Source: Thioalkalivibrio sp. ALJT
GTDB taxonomy: Bacteria > Pseudomonadota > Gammaproteobacteria > Ectothiorhodospirales > Ectothiorhodospiraceae
NCBI RefSeq assembly: GCF_000381825.1
Contig: NZ_KB907124.1
Coordinates: forward strand, 62,001-126,000
Length of the DNA: 64,000 bases
Reading direction: 5' to 3'
The position numbers and the translations under genes are program-made. Positions 49,594-57,413 of this stretch are shown one piece after another. The notes under the pieces were generated by a model. It had not been told where the DNA came from, searched no databases, and saw only the letters and a program-made list of their open reading frames with translations. The stretch's first letter is position 1. Every line of letters begins with the position of its first letter.

Positions 49594-50745
49594 ATGGCCG
49601 AGAACGAGAGCGGACAGGAGAAAACCGAACAGCCCACTCCGAAACGCCTGCGCGAGGCAAAGGAGAAAGGGCAGGTGCCGCGCTCGCGCGAGTTGAGCAC
49701 CTTCCTGGTGCTGATGGCGGCCGGTGGTTTCCTGTTGCTGTTCGGGCCCACCATGGGCGCACAACTCGCGGATCAGATGAGCAACCGCTTCACCTTCGAA
49801 CGCGAACTGGTCTACGACTCGCAGCTCCTGCTGCCGTATCTGGCGGAGGAGATCTTCCAGACCCTGCGCACGCTGTTGCCGTTGTTCGCCGTGCTGATCG
49901 TGGCGGCGATGCTGGCCCCGATCGTGATTGGTGGTGCCAATTTCTCCTTCAAGGCCGCAGCGCCCAAGCCCTCCAAGCTGAACCCGCTCAAGGGTCTGAA
50001 GCGGATCTTTTCCTGGCAGGGGCTGATGGAGTTTGGCAAGACCTTTGCCAAGTTCGTGCTGATCTCGAGTGTGGCGGTGGCGGTGCTGGCGACCTTCTCC
50101 GACCGCCTGCTGATGCTTGGCTACGAGCCGGTGCACCAGGGGATCGCCCATGCCGCCCAGCTGGTGCTGGGCACGTTCATCGCGGTCTCGGCTGCGCTGG
50201 TCGTGGTGGCTGCGATCGATGCACCGTTCCAGATGTGGAACCACCAGAAGCAGCTGCGGATGACGCGCCAGGAGGTCAAGGACGAGTACAAGGAGACCGA
50301 CGGCAAGCCGGAGGTCAAGCAGAAGGTTCGCCAGCTGCAGCAGGAGATGGCGCAGCGACGGATGATGGAAGAGGTGCCCAAAGCCGACGTGGTGATTACC
50401 AACCCGACCCATTACGCCGTCGCGATCGTCTACGAGGCTTCGCGCATGGCGGCGCCGAAGGTGGTTGCGAAGGGCGCCGACGAGGTAGCGGCCTCGATTC
50501 GTGCGGTGGCTGACGAGCACGCGATCATCCGGGTGGAGGCGCCGCGGGTGGCGCGCGCCATCTACTTCACCACCGATCTCAACCAGGAGATCCCCAACGG
50601 CCTGTTCGTGGCGGTCGCGCGCATCCTGGCCTATGTCTATCAGCTCAAGCGCGCGGACGCCGATGCGCAGATGCCGGATGACCTGCCGGTGCCGGACGAC
50701 TATCTCGATCCCGACAAGCAGCGCGGCCCGCGGAGGCAGCGCTGA
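49594..50745 (+). CDS. flhB: Flagellar export specificity switch protein FlhB
   Basis: A 383-residue protein that changes export from rod/hook to filament substrates. The N-terminal basic motif (EKTEQPTPKRLREAKEKGQV) and four membrane helices precede a cytoplasmic domain with the autocleavage motif NPTH at 270-273 (VVITNPTHYAVAI). The linker before it contains QEVKDEYKETDGKPEVK. Its stop overlaps the flhA start. Confidence 0.97.
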   Translation: MAENESGQEKTEQPTPKRLREAKEKGQVPRSRELSTFLVLMAAGGFLLLFGPTMGAQLADQMSNRFTFERELVYDSQLLLPYLAEEIFQTLRTLLPLFAVLIVAAMLAPIVIGGANFSFKAAAPKPSKLNPLKGLKRIFSWQGLMEFGKTFAKFVLISSVAVAVLATFSDRLLMLGYEPVHQGIAHAAQLVLGTFIAVSAALVVVAAIDAPFQMWNHQKQLRMTRQEVKDEYKETDGKPEVKQKVRQLQQEMAQRRMMEEVPKADVVITNPTHYAVAIVYEASRMAAPKVVAKGADEVAASIRAVADEHAIIRVEAPRVARAIYFTTDLNQEIPNGLFVAVARILAYVYQLKRADADAQMPDDLPVPDDYLDPDKQRGPRRQR

Positions 50746-52847
50746 TGGCCTTCTTCGATCGTATGGGCAATGTCGGCAAGTGGGGTCTGGGGGCACCGAT
50801 CCTGCTGGTGGCGATGCTGTCGATGATGGTGCTGCCGCTGCCGCCTCTGGCGCTGGATGTCCTGTTTACCTTCAACATTGCGCTGTCGCTCGTGGTCATC
50901 ATGGTCGCGATCTACACCCCGCGGCCGCTGGAATTCGCCGTCTTTCCGACCGTGCTGCTGGTCGCGACGCTGTTGCGTCTGGCGCTGAACATCGCCTCGA
51001 CCCGGGTGATCCTGCTGGAGGGACATACCGGGACCGACGCCGCTGGACAGGTAATTCAGGCCTTTGGCGACTTTGTGGTGGGCGGTAACTACACCGTGGG
51101 TCTGGTGGTGTTCGCGATCCTGATCATCATCAACTTCGTGGTGGTGACCAAGGGGGCCGGCCGCGTATCCGAGGTCAGTGCCCGTTTTACCCTGGATTCC
51201 ATGCCGGGCAAGCAGATGGCGATTGATGCCGACCTGAACGCCGGCATCCTGACACAGGAAGAGGCGCGCAAACGCCGCGAGGAGATCGCCAGCGAGGCGG
51301 ATTTCTACGGCTCCATGGACGGTGCCTCCAAGTTCGTCCGCGGCGACGCGATCGCGGGCATCCTGATCCTGTTCGTGAACATCATCGGCGGCCTGACCAT
51401 TGGCGCGGTGCAGCACGGCATGTCGTTGGGCGATGCGGCGACGAACTACGTGCTGCTGACCATCGGCGATGGTCTGGTCGCGCAGATCCCGTCGCTGGTC
51501 CTGTCGTCGGCGACCGCGATCATCGTCACCCGCGTGACCAGCACCCAGGACATGGGGCAGCAGGTGTTCGGGCAGATGTTCTCCAACCCGCGCGTGCTGT
51601 ATGTGGCGGGTGGCGTGATTGCGGCGCTGGGGATCGTGCCGGGGATGCCGAATGCCGTGTTCCTGGGCCTCGCCGCGCTGATCTTTGGCGGTGCCTACCT
51701 GCTCAGGCGCCAGGCCCGCGAGGCTGCGGTGGAGGTCGAACGGATCCCGCAGGAGGACGAGGGCGGGGCGCGCGCGGAGGATCGTGACCTGACCTGGGAA
51801 GACGTGCCGCCGGTGGACCTGGTCGCGCTGGAGGTGGGGTACCGGCTGATCCCGCTGGTGGATCGTACCCAGGACGGCCAGTTGATGGGTCGCATCAAGG
51901 GCGTGCGCCGCAAGCTCTCGCAGGAGCTGGGCTTTCTGCTGCAGCCGGTCCACATCCGCGACAACCTGGAGTTGAGCCCGAATGCCTACCGCATCAGCCT
52001 GCTGGGTGTGACGGTGGCCGAGGCCGAGGTCTTCCCCGATCGTGAACTGGCGATCAATCCGGGCGAGGTCTTCGGCACCGTACCGGGGACTCCGACCAAG
52101 GACCCGACCTTCAATCTGGACGCGCTCTGGATTGATCCCGCCGACCGCGACCAGGCGCAGGGGGCCGGCTATACCGTGGTGGATTGTTCCACGGTGATCG
52201 CGACACATCTCTCGCAGGTCTTCCGTGAAAACGCCCATCGTCTTATCGGGCACGAGGAGGCCCAGCACCTGCTCGACCAGCTGGCGCGGCATTCGCCGAA
52301 GCTGGTGGAGAACCTGGTGCCCAAGACCCTGTCACTGTCGATTGTGCTGAAGGTGCTGCAGAACCTGCTGGCCGAGCAGGTCTCCATCCGCGATCTGCGC
52401 ACGATCGCCGAAACCCTGGCAGACGAGGGTGTGAAAAGTCAGGATCCCGGCACCTTGACCGCGGCGGTTCGCGTCGCGCTGTCGCGCTCCATTGTGCAGG
52501 ACCTGGTGGGACCGGAGGAAGAGCTGCCGCTGGTTGCACTGGACCCATCTTTGGAACAGCTCTTGCATAAATCTCTGCAGGGCAGCTCGAACGGCACGGT
52601 GGGGCTGGAGCCTGGTCTGGCGGAACGGTTGCAGCGTTCAGTCGCGGATGCCGCCCGCCGCCAGGAGATGGCGGGTCAGCCGGCCGTCCTGGTGGTGGCG
52701 CCGGAGATCCGTTCCTGGATCGCCAGTTGGCTGCGCGGGGCCGTGCGCAGCCTGAGCGTGCTCGCCTTTACCGAGATTCCCGATAACCGACGGATTCGGG
52801 TCGTGGCCACTGTTGGTCAGGAAGAGACACCAAAGCAGCCCGCCTGA
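50745..52847 (+). CDS. flhA: Flagellar export protein FlhA
   Basis: A 700-residue export-gate protein. About eight N-terminal membrane helices cover residues 1-320, with the conserved FHIPEP-type loop region (RLALNIASTRVILLEGHTG, VTKGAGRVSEVSARFTLDSM, PGKQMAIDADLNAG). The large cytoplasmic ring domain follows (about 350-690) with IRDLRTIAETLAD and the late SVLAFTEIPDNRRI. Start coupled to flhB. Confidence 0.97.
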   Translation: MAFFDRMGNVGKWGLGAPILLVAMLSMMVLPLPPLALDVLFTFNIALSLVVIMVAIYTPRPLEFAVFPTVLLVATLLRLALNIASTRVILLEGHTGTDAAGQVIQAFGDFVVGGNYTVGLVVFAILIIINFVVVTKGAGRVSEVSARFTLDSMPGKQMAIDADLNAGILTQEEARKRREEIASEADFYGSMDGASKFVRGDAIAGILILFVNIIGGLTIGAVQHGMSLGDAATNYVLLTIGDGLVAQIPSLVLSSATAIIVTRVTSTQDMGQQVFGQMFSNPRVLYVAGGVIAALGIVPGMPNAVFLGLAALIFGGAYLLRRQAREAAVEVERIPQEDEGGARAEDRDLTWEDVPPVDLVALEVGYRLIPLVDRTQDGQLMGRIKGVRRKLSQELGFLLQPVHIRDNLELSPNAYRISLLGVTVAEAEVFPDRELAINPGEVFGTVPGTPTKDPTFNLDALWIDPADRDQAQGAGYTVVDCSTVIATHLSQVFRENAHRLIGHEEAQHLLDQLARHSPKLVENLVPKTLSLSIVLKVLQNLLAEQVSIRDLRTIAETLADEGVKSQDPGTLTAAVRVALSRSIVQDLVGPEEELPLVALDPSLEQLLHKSLQGSSNGTVGLEPGLAERLQRSVADAARRQEMAGQPAVLVVAPEIRSWIASWLRGAVRSLSVLAFTEIPDNRRIRVVATVGQEETPKQPA

Positions 52848-52866
52848 GCCAAACGATGAAGGGTTC

Positions 52867-52882
52867 CGCCGCCTCCGCGGCG
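52867..52882 (+). promoter_or_regulatory. GC-rich hairpin beside the flhF ribosome-binding site
   Basis: CGCCGC and GCGGCG form a perfect 6-bp stem with a CTCC loop, ending 2 nt before the GGAGAG Shine-Dalgarno of flhF (52885-52890). It may tune flhF translation. Confidence 0.35.
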
Positions 52883-52895
52883 CAGGAGAGATAGC

Positions 52896-54146
52896 ATGAA
52901 TGTTAGACGATACTGGGCCCGGGACATGCGCGACGCGATGCGGCAAGTGCGCGAGCAGCAGGGTGAGGACGCGGTCATTCTGTCCAGTCGGCGGGTGGAT
53001 GGACGACTGGAGGTGGTTGCGGCGCTGGAGGGCGAAGCAGGTCCGGAACCGGTATCTCCTCGGGGGTCGACTGCCCCGCGTCCGGAACGTAAGGGCACGG
53101 AGCGTGGTGGTGGTCAGGCGCAGGCCTCCTGGCCATCGGACCCGGAGCTGACCGCCATGCGTCAGGAGCTGCGGGATCTGCGCAGTCTGATGACCCGGCA
53201 GTACGCCGATAGCGAGGAGGCGCGCTGGGCGGCGCGGCACCCGCTGGCCGCCGAGTGCAAGGCGCGTCTGATTGATCGTGGCTTCAGCCCCGAACTGGCG
53301 GGGAGTCTGGCCGGAAGCATCCTGGATGACAGCGCCCCGGAACAGGCCTGGGAGCGGCTGCGTGCCCGCCTGTCCGGCGCGATTGCGACCCACCGCCCGT
53401 CCATCCTCGACGAAGGTGGCCTGCTGGCGATGGTGGGGCCGACCGGGGTCGGCAAGACCACCACGCTTGCGCGGATCGCGTTACGCCAGATCCGCCGGAT
53501 GGGGCCCGATTCGGTTACGCTGGTTACGCTGGACAGCCAGCGCATCGGCGCTACGCGCCAGCTCCAGGCCTTCGCCCAGATGGCGGGGATCTCGGTGCGC
53601 GTGTTGCAGGATGCGCGGGAGCTGCGGGAACTGGCGCGCCGGGTGGATGACGGTCACCTGATCCTGGTGGATACCGCCGGGCAGGCGCCACGGGCGGTAG
53701 AGGTCGAACCCCTGTTCGCCCATCTGCCCCCGGATATCCGCGCCGAGAGCTGGCTGGTGGTGTCTGCAACCACCCAGGGCAGTGTGCTGCGGCGGGTGCT
53801 GGAAGCCTTCCAGAAGGCCGAGCCGACGGCGCTGGTGCTGACCAAGCTGGATGAAACGGAACAACTCGGGGAGGTGTTGTCGGTGCTGCTGGATCAATAC
53901 CTCGGTCTTGCCTTTGTCAGTGACGGGCAACGGATCGCGGAAGACTTCCACCGGGTCGATACTGGGTATTTGACCGAGCGGGCGCTGGATGGTCCGGACG
54001 CGGGGGCGCCGGCCGCAGGCAATGCGCGCGAGCGCTGGGCCGCCGAACGTCTCGCCGGCGCGCAGCCGGGGGCGGCCCGCAGTACCGAGTCGGCGCCTCT
54101 GGAACTGATTCAGCCGGTGGGCAAGGGGCGTTATGCCACGCACTAA
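52896..54146 (+). CDS. flhF: Flagellar SRP-like GTPase FlhF
   Basis: A 416-residue SRP-family GTPase that sets polar flagellar placement. The N-terminal B domain (MNVRRYWARDMRDAMRQVRE, EDAVILSSRRVDG) precedes a variable linker, the N domain and the G domain with G1 GPTGVGKTTTLA at about 181-192, G3 LVDTAGQ and G4 TKLDE. The C-terminal tail after about residue 370 is low-complexity. It overlaps fleN by 14 nt. Confidence 0.95.
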   Translation: MNVRRYWARDMRDAMRQVREQQGEDAVILSSRRVDGRLEVVAALEGEAGPEPVSPRGSTAPRPERKGTERGGGQAQASWPSDPELTAMRQELRDLRSLMTRQYADSEEARWAARHPLAAECKARLIDRGFSPELAGSLAGSILDDSAPEQAWERLRARLSGAIATHRPSILDEGGLLAMVGPTGVGKTTTLARIALRQIRRMGPDSVTLVTLDSQRIGATRQLQAFAQMAGISVRVLQDARELRELARRVDDGHLILVDTAGQAPRAVEVEPLFAHLPPDIRAESWLVVSATTQGSVLRRVLEAFQKAEPTALVLTKLDETEQLGEVLSVLLDQYLGLAFVSDGQRIAEDFHRVDTGYLTERALDGPDAGAPAAGNARERWAAERLAGAQPGAARSTESAPLELIQPVGKGRYATH

Positions 54147-54957
54147 CAAGCCATTGAAGGTGATTGCCGTCGCCTCGGGCAAGGGCGGGGTCGGCAAGAC
54201 CAACGTATCGGTCAACCTGTCCGTTGGGCTGGCACGCCTGGGGCGTGAGGTGATGCTGTTCGACGCCGATCTCGGTCTGGCCAACGTCGATCTGCTGCTG
54301 GGGTTGCGCCCCGAGCGCACGCTGCATGATCTGGTCACGGGTGCAGTGGACAGCCTGGACGACGTACTGGTGCAGGGGCCGGACGGGGTCAAGGTTGTGC
54401 CTTCGGCCTCCGGGATTGCTGCGATGGCCAACCTGACACCCGCCGAACACGCGGGCCTGATCCACGCCTTTAGCGCGTATCGGAAGCCGCTGGATGTGCT
54501 GGTGGTCGATACCGCCGCGGGCCTGCAGGAATCGGTCACCGCGTTTTGCCGGGCGGTGCAGGAGACCCTGGTGGTAGTCTGCGACGAGCCGGCGTCGATT
54601 ACCGACGCCTATGCCCTGATCAAGGTCCTGCACCGCGATCATGGCCTGCGCCGCTTCCGCATGGTGGCCAACATGGTGAATGGTCGCGACGGCGCCGAGC
54701 GCCTGATGCGCAAGCTGAGTACCGTCTGTGAGAATTATCTGCCGGAAGTGATTCTGGACCTTGCCGGCTATATTCCCATGGACGAGCACCTGCGCAAGGC
54801 GGTGCAGAAGCGGGTTCCGGTGGTTCAGGAATATCCCGGCAGCCCGGCCGGAAAGGCCTTTGTGGACCTGGCCCGGGTCGTTGACCGCTGGCCGGTGGGC
54901 AAGGGTGACCACGGGGGTGTCGGGTTTTTCATCGAACGGATGCTGCAGAGCGCATGA
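54133..54957 (+). CDS. fleN: Flagellar number regulator FleN/FlhG (MinD-like ATPase)
   Basis: A 274-residue ParA/MinD-type ATPase that restrains flagellar number, in part by antagonising FleQ, and partners FlhF. The deviant Walker A is VASGKGGVGKTNVSVNLS (residues 14-31). LFDADLGLANVDLLLG and LVVDTAAGLQESVTAF are the A'/B motifs. The C-terminal amphipathic helix (GFFIERMLQSA) would bind membrane. Overlaps flhF and fliA. Confidence 0.95.
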   Translation: MPRTNKPLKVIAVASGKGGVGKTNVSVNLSVGLARLGREVMLFDADLGLANVDLLLGLRPERTLHDLVTGAVDSLDDVLVQGPDGVKVVPSASGIAAMANLTPAEHAGLIHAFSAYRKPLDVLVVDTAAGLQESVTAFCRAVQETLVVVCDEPASITDAYALIKVLHRDHGLRRFRMVANMVNGRDGAERLMRKLSTVCENYLPEVILDLAGYIPMDEHLRKAVQKRVPVVQEYPGSPAGKAFVDLARVVDRWPVGKGDHGGVGFFIERMLQSA

Positions 54958-55721
54958 CGATGACACGTAATCGACTTACCGGCTACAAGGCGGTTTCCGC
55001 GACCACAGGCGGTCACGACCAGTTGATTGCGGATCATGTCGAGCTGGTACATCGCATTGCGCATCATCTGATGGCGCGCCTGCCGGACTCGGTTCAGGTG
55101 GACGACCTGATCCAGGCGGGCATGGTCGGTTTGCTGGAGGCGGCGCGTCAGTTCGAGGGTGGCCATGGGGCGACCTTCGCGACCTATGCGGGCATTCGTA
55201 TTCGCGGGGCGATGATCGATGAGCTGCGGCGCAGTGACTGGACGCCGCGGTCGGTGCATCGGAACAGCCGGCGGATTGCCCGGGCCGTGCAGACCGTCGA
55301 GGCCCGCGAGGGCCGTGCGGCACGAGGTAACGAGGTGGCGGCCGAGCTGGAGGTGCCGATCGAGCAGTATTACGAAATGCTGCAGGATCATGCCGGGGCG
55401 CATCTGTTTGCCCTGGACGACCTCGGCGGCGGTGATGACGGCGCCGACCGTGTGGTTGAGGGCCAGGAGCCATCGCCCGGCGGGACTCTGGAGGCCGGCG
55501 AGTTCCGCGAGGAACTGGCACAGGCGCTGAGTGACCTGCCGGAGCGTGAACGTCTGGTGTTGTCGTTGTACTACATGGAAGAACTGAACCTGCGCGAGAT
55601 CGGTGCCGTGCTGGGGGTTACCGAGTCGCGCGTCAGTCAGATCCGCGGTCAGGCGGTGATTCGGCTGCGGGCGCGGCTGGGCGCCTGGCTCGAAGACGGA
55701 ACCGCTTTGCAGTTATTCTAG
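54954..55721 (+). CDS. fliA: Flagellar sigma factor FliA (sigma-28)
   Basis: A 255-residue sigma-28 that transcribes late flagellin, stator and chemotaxis genes and is held by FlgM until the hook is done. Region 2 shows VEVHRIAHHL-type sequence (HVELVHRIAHHLMARLPDSV) and DLIQAGMVGLLEAARQF. Region 3 follows RSDWTPRSVHRNSRRIARA. Region 4 has LREIGAVLGVTESRVSQIRG. Start overlaps the fleN stop (ATGA). Confidence 0.96.
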   Translation: MTMTRNRLTGYKAVSATTGGHDQLIADHVELVHRIAHHLMARLPDSVQVDDLIQAGMVGLLEAARQFEGGHGATFATYAGIRIRGAMIDELRRSDWTPRSVHRNSRRIARAVQTVEAREGRAARGNEVAAELEVPIEQYYEMLQDHAGAHLFALDDLGGGDDGADRVVEGQEPSPGGTLEAGEFREELAQALSDLPERERLVLSLYYMEELNLREIGAVLGVTESRVSQIRGQAVIRLRARLGAWLEDGTALQLF

Positions 55722-55750
55722 AACTCACCCTACGAACCCCGGAGTAACGC

Positions 55751-56143
55751 GTGGACAAGGGAATGAAAATTCTCATCGTGGATGACTTTTCCACAATGCG
55801 GCGCATTATCAAGAACCTCTTGCGCGATCTCGGCTTCAACAATACCCAGGAGGCCGATGACGGGAGTACTGCGCTGCCAATGCTGCAAAACGGCGATTTC
55901 GATTTCCTGATTACGGACTGGAACATGCCCAACATGCCGGGCATCGACCTGCTGAAGGCGGTGCGCGCGGACGCGAACCTGAAGTCAATGCCGGTCCTGA
56001 TGGTGACGGCGGAGGCCAAGCGCGACCAGATCATCGCGGCGGCCGAGGCCGGTGTGAACGGCTATATCGTGAAGCCTTTTACCGCTGAAACCCTGAAAGA
56101 AAAGATCGACAAGATCTTCGAACGCATTGAAGCGCAGGGATAA
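55751..56143 (+). CDS. cheY: Chemotaxis response regulator CheY
   Basis: A 130-residue single-domain receiver. Phospho-acceptor Asp56 ([13 protein letters not shown]), acidic pair Asp11/Asp12 ([12 protein letters not shown]), the Thr in MVTAEAKRD and Lys in GYIVKPF are all in place. Phosphorylated by CheA, it binds FliM to reverse the motor. GTG at 55751 follows GGAG at the right distance and gives the typical [12 protein letters not shown]-terminus. Confidence 0.96.
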   Translation: MDKGMKILIVDDFSTMRRIIKNLLRDLGFNNTQEADDGSTALPMLQNGDFDFLITDWNMPNMPGIDLLKAVRADANLKSMPVLMVTAEAKRDQIIAAAEAGVNGYIVKPFTAETLKEKIDKIFERIEAQG

Positions 56144-56163
56144 GCGCGTTCCCGGCGTGTCCG

Positions 56164-56191
56164 GACAGGATCGGGAATTCCGGGTCCTGTC
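56164..56191. repeat. Inverted repeat between cheY and cheZ
   Basis: GACAGGA (56164-56170) and TCCTGTC (56185-56191) flank a loop that itself contains the palindrome GGAATTCC (56174-56181). No T-tract follows. It may be an mRNA-stabilising hairpin or a weak terminator. Confidence 0.45.
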
Positions 56192-56250
56192 GCCTGCGTG
56201 GATGGATACGATCTCGATCCGGTCCGTGTCGTGTCAGCGAGAGAGCCTCC

Positions 56251-57027
56251 ATGAGTGAACAGGAATATCCCTCCCGCGATGGTCAGCTCGATCTGGCCCG
56301 GCAACTGGTGCAAAAGCTGGAGGCGGGAGACCAGGTGGCTGCGCGTGCGCTGGTACAGGATCTGGCGCGCCCCTACGACCGGGAGCTCTTCGAAGAACTT
56401 GGCAAGCTGACGCGCGATCTGCATGAGGCCCTGCAAAGCTTTCGGGGGGATGCGCGGCTGGTCGAGCTGACCCAGGCGGAGATCCCGGATGCCAGGGAGC
56501 GTCTGCACTACGTGGTCACCATGACCGAGCAGGCAGCTCACACCACGATGAACGCCATCGAGACCAGCCTCCCGATCGTGGAGTCCTTCAGCCAGCATGC
56601 GGCCGATCTCACGGCCAACTGGACGCGCTTTCGTCATCGTGAACTGTCGGTTGAGGAGTTCCGCGATTTCGCGCGCGAGCTGGATGCCTTTTTTGCCCGG
56701 ACCGGAAAGGATGCCGAGGAGCTGCGGCGGCTGCTGTCGGAGGTGCTGATGGCCCAGAGCTATCAGGATATCACCGGACAGGTGATCCGCCGGGTGATCC
56801 AGCTGGTGACGGACCTGGAGGAAAACCTGGTCGCTCTGATCCGGCTGTCCAGTGGGCGCATGGATCAGGTCGAAGCCGCCGAGGAATCCCTGGAACGTGG
56901 CAAGGAGGCGCAGGAAGCGGATCGCAAGGGCCATGGTCCATCGGTGCCGAAGACTCAAGATTCCGGTGCCGATGTCGTTAAGGGACAGGACGAGGTGGAT
57001 GATCTGTTGTCGAGCCTTGGATTCTAG
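56251..57027 (+). CDS. cheZ: CheY-phosphate phosphatase CheZ
   Basis: A 258-residue long-helix phosphatase. The catalytic segment AQSYQDITGQVI carries Asp173 and Gln177, equivalent to E. coli Asp143 and Gln147. The C-terminal CheY-binding peptide is DEVDDLLSSLGF. Between them is a variable linker. GAGAGAG precedes the start. Confidence 0.95.
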   Translation: MSEQEYPSRDGQLDLARQLVQKLEAGDQVAARALVQDLARPYDRELFEELGKLTRDLHEALQSFRGDARLVELTQAEIPDARERLHYVVTMTEQAAHTTMNAIETSLPIVESFSQHAADLTANWTRFRHRELSVEEFRDFARELDAFFARTGKDAEELRRLLSEVLMAQSYQDITGQVIRRVIQLVTDLEENLVALIRLSSGRMDQVEAAEESLERGKEAQEADRKGHGPSVPKTQDSGADVVKGQDEVDDLLSSLGF

Positions 57028-57039
57028 GTCCGGGTTTCA

Positions 57040-57193
57040 GGAGCCTGTCGGGTTGGGGCGATCGTCACGAGCGTCGGGCGGGAAGCGAGACCGTTCCCCC
57101 GAGATGCATGGTGAGGACTGCGCATCGAGCAAGAGGGAGAAAGGGCCATTCTTCCTCCAGTGCCGCCACTTCGTCGCGAATCCGACAGGCTCC
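57040..57193. repeat. Dispersed inverted-ended repeat, copy B
   Basis: Begins GGAGCCTGTCGGGTT at 57040, 12 nt after the cheZ stop, and ends AATCCGACAGGCTCC at 57193. The ends are near-perfect inverted repeats of about 15 nt. Internal blocks GGGCGATCGTC-ACGAGCGTC and AGGGAGAAAGGGCC match copy A at 18197-18354. Non-coding. Confidence 0.75.
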
Positions 57194-57413
57194 CGGGAAA
57201 GACGGATGAGGAACCGTGTTCGTGTGGGCATTCCGGGTTTTCCGGGGGCGGGCGCGTCGCGCAAAGAGTAACGCGGCTACTCTCCTGGCCCGGGCGGCCG
57301 TCACCGCACATTCAACGCAGGCAAACGCGACGAAGCGAGCATGTTCATCCGGCGGCGTGCCCCTGGATCGCACCCCTCATGCGGCTGGCGCCACACGGGA
57401 CTGGAGAAACGCA
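57194..57413. other. Leader region before cheA
   Basis: About 220 nt without a gene. A short hairpin AGAGTA (57265-57270) with TACTCT (57278-57283) is the only structure seen. GGAGA at 57403-57407 is the cheA ribosome-binding site. No sigma-28 or sigma-54 promoter was recognised. Confidence 0.4.

Noticed and set aside
57216-57413. Upstream extension of cheA by 66 residues
   Set aside because: The CheA family begins within a few residues of the ATG at 57414, which has its own GGAGA site. The extension is non-conserved leader sequence next to the dispersed repeat.
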